Below, in pieces: positions 61,869 to 64,000 of a stretch of DNA of 64,000 nt. The translations under genes were made by a program, and so were the position numbers. The notes under the pieces were generated by a model, which was not told the DNA's origin, ran no database searches, and saw nothing but the letters and a program-made list of their open reading frames with translations. This DNA comes from CAYOUV01 sp963790075 (GTDB taxonomy: Bacteria > Chloroflexota > Anaerolineae > Anaerolineales > Villigracilaceae), in the NCBI GenBank assembly GCA_963790075.1, contig CAWBNG010000007.1, forward strand, positions 1-64,000, in the 5' to 3' direction. Every line of letters begins with the position of its first letter. Positions within the stretch are counted from its first letter, which is position 1.

Positions 61869-64000
61869 TTATTTCTTCCTCTTCGTGGTAGGCTTTTTGG
61901 GGGCAGTCTTCTTTGGACTTTTCGAACTTTTCGCGACTTTCTTTTTCCCGGAGGTCTTCTTGGGCTTACCGGTAGCTTTGGTCTCTACCGCCCTCGGCTC
62001 GACAAAACGCGCCATCTCCCAGGTTTCGGTCAGGCCGATGACCGCGTCGCCGGCCTTGACTTCCTGCACCGAGCCGCCGCGCGCGGCCGCGCGCTTGCGC
62101 AGCGGGGCGGCGTCCAGGCGGGTCTGCTTGGGGGCAGCTTTGAGCAACTGCAGGGTTACAACGGTCGTGCCCTTGCCCAGCGCCAGTCCGGTCAGCACCA
62201 CCTTGGGCGGCAATTGCCAGGCGATCACGCCGCGGCCGTAGCGCCCCTGGACCGGAAAATCCTTGACAGCCACGCGCTTGCCCTTGCCGTCCGAGGCGAT
62301 CAGGAACACTTCCCCTTTCTGCGGCAGGACCTGCGCGCCGATGACCGAGTCACCCACACCCAGCTTGATGCCGTTGACACCGGCCGCGACCAGTCCCATC
62401 GGGCGCACGTCATCCTCCTTGAAGCGGATGGCAAAGCCCTTGGCAGTCGCCAGCAGGACCTCGTTGCTACCGTCCGTCAGGGCCACCCAGCCAAGCGTAT
62501 CGCCTTCGTTGACGCGTGCCAGTGCGAAGGTCTGCGCCGAGGGACCGGGCAGTTCGCTTACCAGACTCTTCTTGAGCATGCCACCGCGCGTGACGGTCAG
62601 CACGCAAGTCTCTTCGGGCAAAGTGGATTTCTGGGCTGGCAGGGCAAAGGCCGCCGCCAACGGATCGGTGGAACGCAGCGGCGAGACTTTGTGCCAGGCT
62701 ATCCCTTCGGAGAGTTTGCCCACTTCGGGCAAAGTATGGACGGCTACAGCTGCAGCCATTCCGCGCTCAGAGACCAGGTAGAGCGTATCATGCGTGGAGG
62801 CGTGTACCAACAGGCGTGGTGCCTCACTGCCGGAGAGTCGCGGCGCCTTGTCTTCAGCGGTCCGGCCCACGCTGCCGTCCCCCGTCACACCGACCCACAC
62901 CATCTGCTCAGGCAGCAGCTGGCTGGCGGTCAGCACGGCTTGCTTTTGCGTACCGCCCTTCAGATTGACGATCTGGGTGCGGCGCTTGTCACCGTAGGCT
63001 TCCTTGACGCTCAGCAGTTCGCTCGCGACCAGGGCGCGCATCCGCTTGGGTGACTTGAGCAGGCTTTCCAGTTCCTTGATCAACCCCTGGATTTCCTTGT
63101 ATTCGGTTTCGATTTTCTTGCGCTCCAAAGCGGCCAGGCGGCGCAGTTGCATATCCAGGATGGCGTTGGCCTGGATCTCGCTCAGTTTATAACGTTTCAT
63201 CAGGCGCGTGCGGGCCGAGTCGACATCGGGGGAACTCTTGATCAGGCTGATGATCTCATCCAGATGCTTGAGCGCAACCAGCAATCCTTCCAGGATGTGC
63301 GCGCGATTTTGGGCGCGCTGCAGGTCGTACTGGCTGCGGCGCTTGATGACCGTCAGGCGGTGCTCGATGTAGACGCGCAGGGCCTGCTTGAGGCTCAGCA
63401 TACGCGGCTCGCCATCCACCAGCGCCAGCAGGATGATGCTGAACGTGCTGCGCATCGGTGTGCGCTTGTACAACTGGGCCAGGATGGATTCGGGGTCGGC
63501 ATTCTTGGTCATTTCGATCAGGATGCGCATGCCCTGCCGGTCAGATTCATCCCGCAGGTCGCTAATCCCCTCGATGACACCGTCGCGGACCAGGTCGGCG
63601 ATGCGCTCGATCAGGCTGGATTTATTGACCGTGTAAGGCAACTCCGTGACGATCAGGCGGCTTTTACCGCGCTCCATTTCCTCGATGTGCACGCGGGCCT
63701 GGATTGTGACCCGCCCGCGCCCGGACCCGTATGCGGCTTCGATACCCTCCTCGTCTTTTTCCTGCACGATCACGCCGCCGGTCGGGAAGTCCGGTCCCTG
63801 CACGAAATTCATCAACTGCCCGATGGAGACATCATCCAGTTTTTCCCAATGCTCGAGCATATAGACCAGCGCGTCCACTATCTCGGACAGGTTGTGCGGC
63901 GGAATGGAGGTCGCCATACCGACGGCAATCCCGGTCGCGCCGTTGACCAGCAGGTTGGGAATAGCCGCAGGCAGGACGGTCGGTTCGCTCAAGGTATCGT
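61869..64000 (-). CDS. DNA gyrase/topoisomerase IV subunit A, C-terminal part (partial)
   Basis: The frame enters from beyond 64000 and ends at 61869, giving about 710 residues. It opens DTLSEPTVLPAAIPNLLVNG, the region after the active-site Tyr of GyrA/ParC, then GIAVGMATSIPPHNLSEI. It continues through the tower and coiled-coil (LSEIQANAILDMQLRRLAAL) into a beta-pinwheel domain with a divergent GyrA-box, VQGRYGRGVIA. The C-terminus is a lysine/serine/threonine-rich tail (GKPKKTSGKKKVAK). GyrA versus ParC is not decided, as the canonical QRRGGKG box is not seen. The catalytic Tyr lies outside the window. Confidence 0.9.
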   Translation of the reverse strand, partial: DTLSEPTVLPAAIPNLLVNGATGIAVGMATSIPPHNLSEIVDALVYMLEHWEKLDDVSIGQLMNFVQGPDFPTGGVIVQEKDEEGIEAAYGSGRGRVTIQARVHIEEMERGKSRLIVTELPYTVNKSSLIERIADLVRDGVIEGISDLRDESDRQGMRILIEMTKNADPESILAQLYKRTPMRSTFSIILLALVDGEPRMLSLKQALRVYIEHRLTVIKRRSQYDLQRAQNRAHILEGLLVALKHLDEIISLIKSSPDVDSARTRLMKRYKLSEIQANAILDMQLRRLAALERKKIETEYKEIQGLIKELESLLKSPKRMRALVASELLSVKEAYGDKRRTQIVNLKGGTQKQAVLTASQLLPEQMVWVGVTGDGSVGRTAEDKAPRLSGSEAPRLLVHASTHDTLYLVSERGMAAAVAVHTLPEVGKLSEGIAWHKVSPLRSTDPLAAAFALPAQKSTLPEETCVLTVTRGGMLKKSLVSELPGPSAQTFALARVNEGDTLGWVALTDGSNEVLLATAKGFAIRFKEDDVRPMGLVAAGVNGIKLGVGDSVIGAQVLPQKGEVFLIASDGKGKRVAVKDFPVQGRYGRGVIAWQLPPKVVLTGLALGKGTTVVTLQLLKAAPKQTRLDAAPLRKRAAARGGSVQEVKAGDAVIGLTETWEMARFVEPRAVETKATGKPKKTSGKKKVAKSSKSPKKTAPKKPTTKRKK

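Overview
The window looks like a chromosomal segment of a bacterium of the phylum Chloroflexota, probably Anaerolineae-like. This is inferred from gene content: multi-GAF sensor kinases, lipoproteins with Thr/Pro/Ala linkers after the lipidated Cys, a CASTOR/POLLUX-type channel, a baeRF-type protein and a sugar ABC transporter without its own ATPase. No rRNA gene or phylogenetic marker other than a partial type II topoisomerase A subunit is present. GC content is high from about 14 kb to the end. It is clearly lower in the first 4.6 kb and moderate up to 13.7 kb.

Region 1 (1-13.7 kb, all minus strand) is an accessory island. In transcription order it holds a type III-like restriction helicase/nuclease (res), a small membrane protein, a PD-(D/E)XK-like nuclease, a DUF4209-like protein, a DNA methyltransferase (mod), a receiver protein, a restriction-endonuclease-fold protein, a membrane GAF histidine kinase and a second response regulator cut by the window edge. 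The genes are spaced 8 to about 35 bases apart, apart from one gap of about 170 bases, so they read as one operon joining restriction-modification to two-component signalling. Every gene here except the partial last one is broken by small indels, several of them in homopolymer runs, although the domains stay in order and at full length. Either the island is decaying or this part of the assembly is poorly polished.

Region 2 (14-28.9 kb) holds a phosphodiesterase-like gene with one frameshift, a sugar ABC transporter operon (binding protein and two permeases), a DHH phosphoesterase, a lipoprotein, two very small membrane proteins, a sensory operon (membrane PAS protein, five-GAF kinase, LuxR-type regulator), uppP and a DUF981 membrane protein with a perfect 13-bp-arm palindrome upstream. 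Region 3 (29-31 kb) is a small accessory patch beside tRNA-Val, with an MNT/HEPN toxin-antitoxin pair (HEPN frameshifted) and duplicated tRNA 3' end sequence.

Region 4 (31-37.7 kb, plus strand) is a run of housekeeping genes: sortase, small membrane protein, class V aminotransferase, P-loop protein, RlmD-like RNA methyltransferase and the 5-oxoprolinase genes pxpB, pxpC and pxpA. Region 5 (37.7-45.4 kb) has a CASTOR/POLLUX-like channel, an MBL-fold hydrolase, a molybdopterin oxidoreductase, a probable stress operon (CbpA-type DnaJ, HtrA-like protease, baeRF protein) and a LOG-family protein.

Region 6 (45.4-55.4 kb) is a minus-strand operon from a STAS-like protein through folP to a PBP1A-like protein that has lost its catalytic motifs. 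An AbiE toxin-antitoxin cassette sits between this operon and folK, bounded by imperfect repeats and a kinase-gene fragment. Region 7 (55.5-64 kb) has msrB, a GH5-like lipoprotein, an SH3 lipoprotein, a DUF1801 protein, a thiolase, a DinB-like protein, homoserine dehydrogenase and the 3' part of gyrA/parC.
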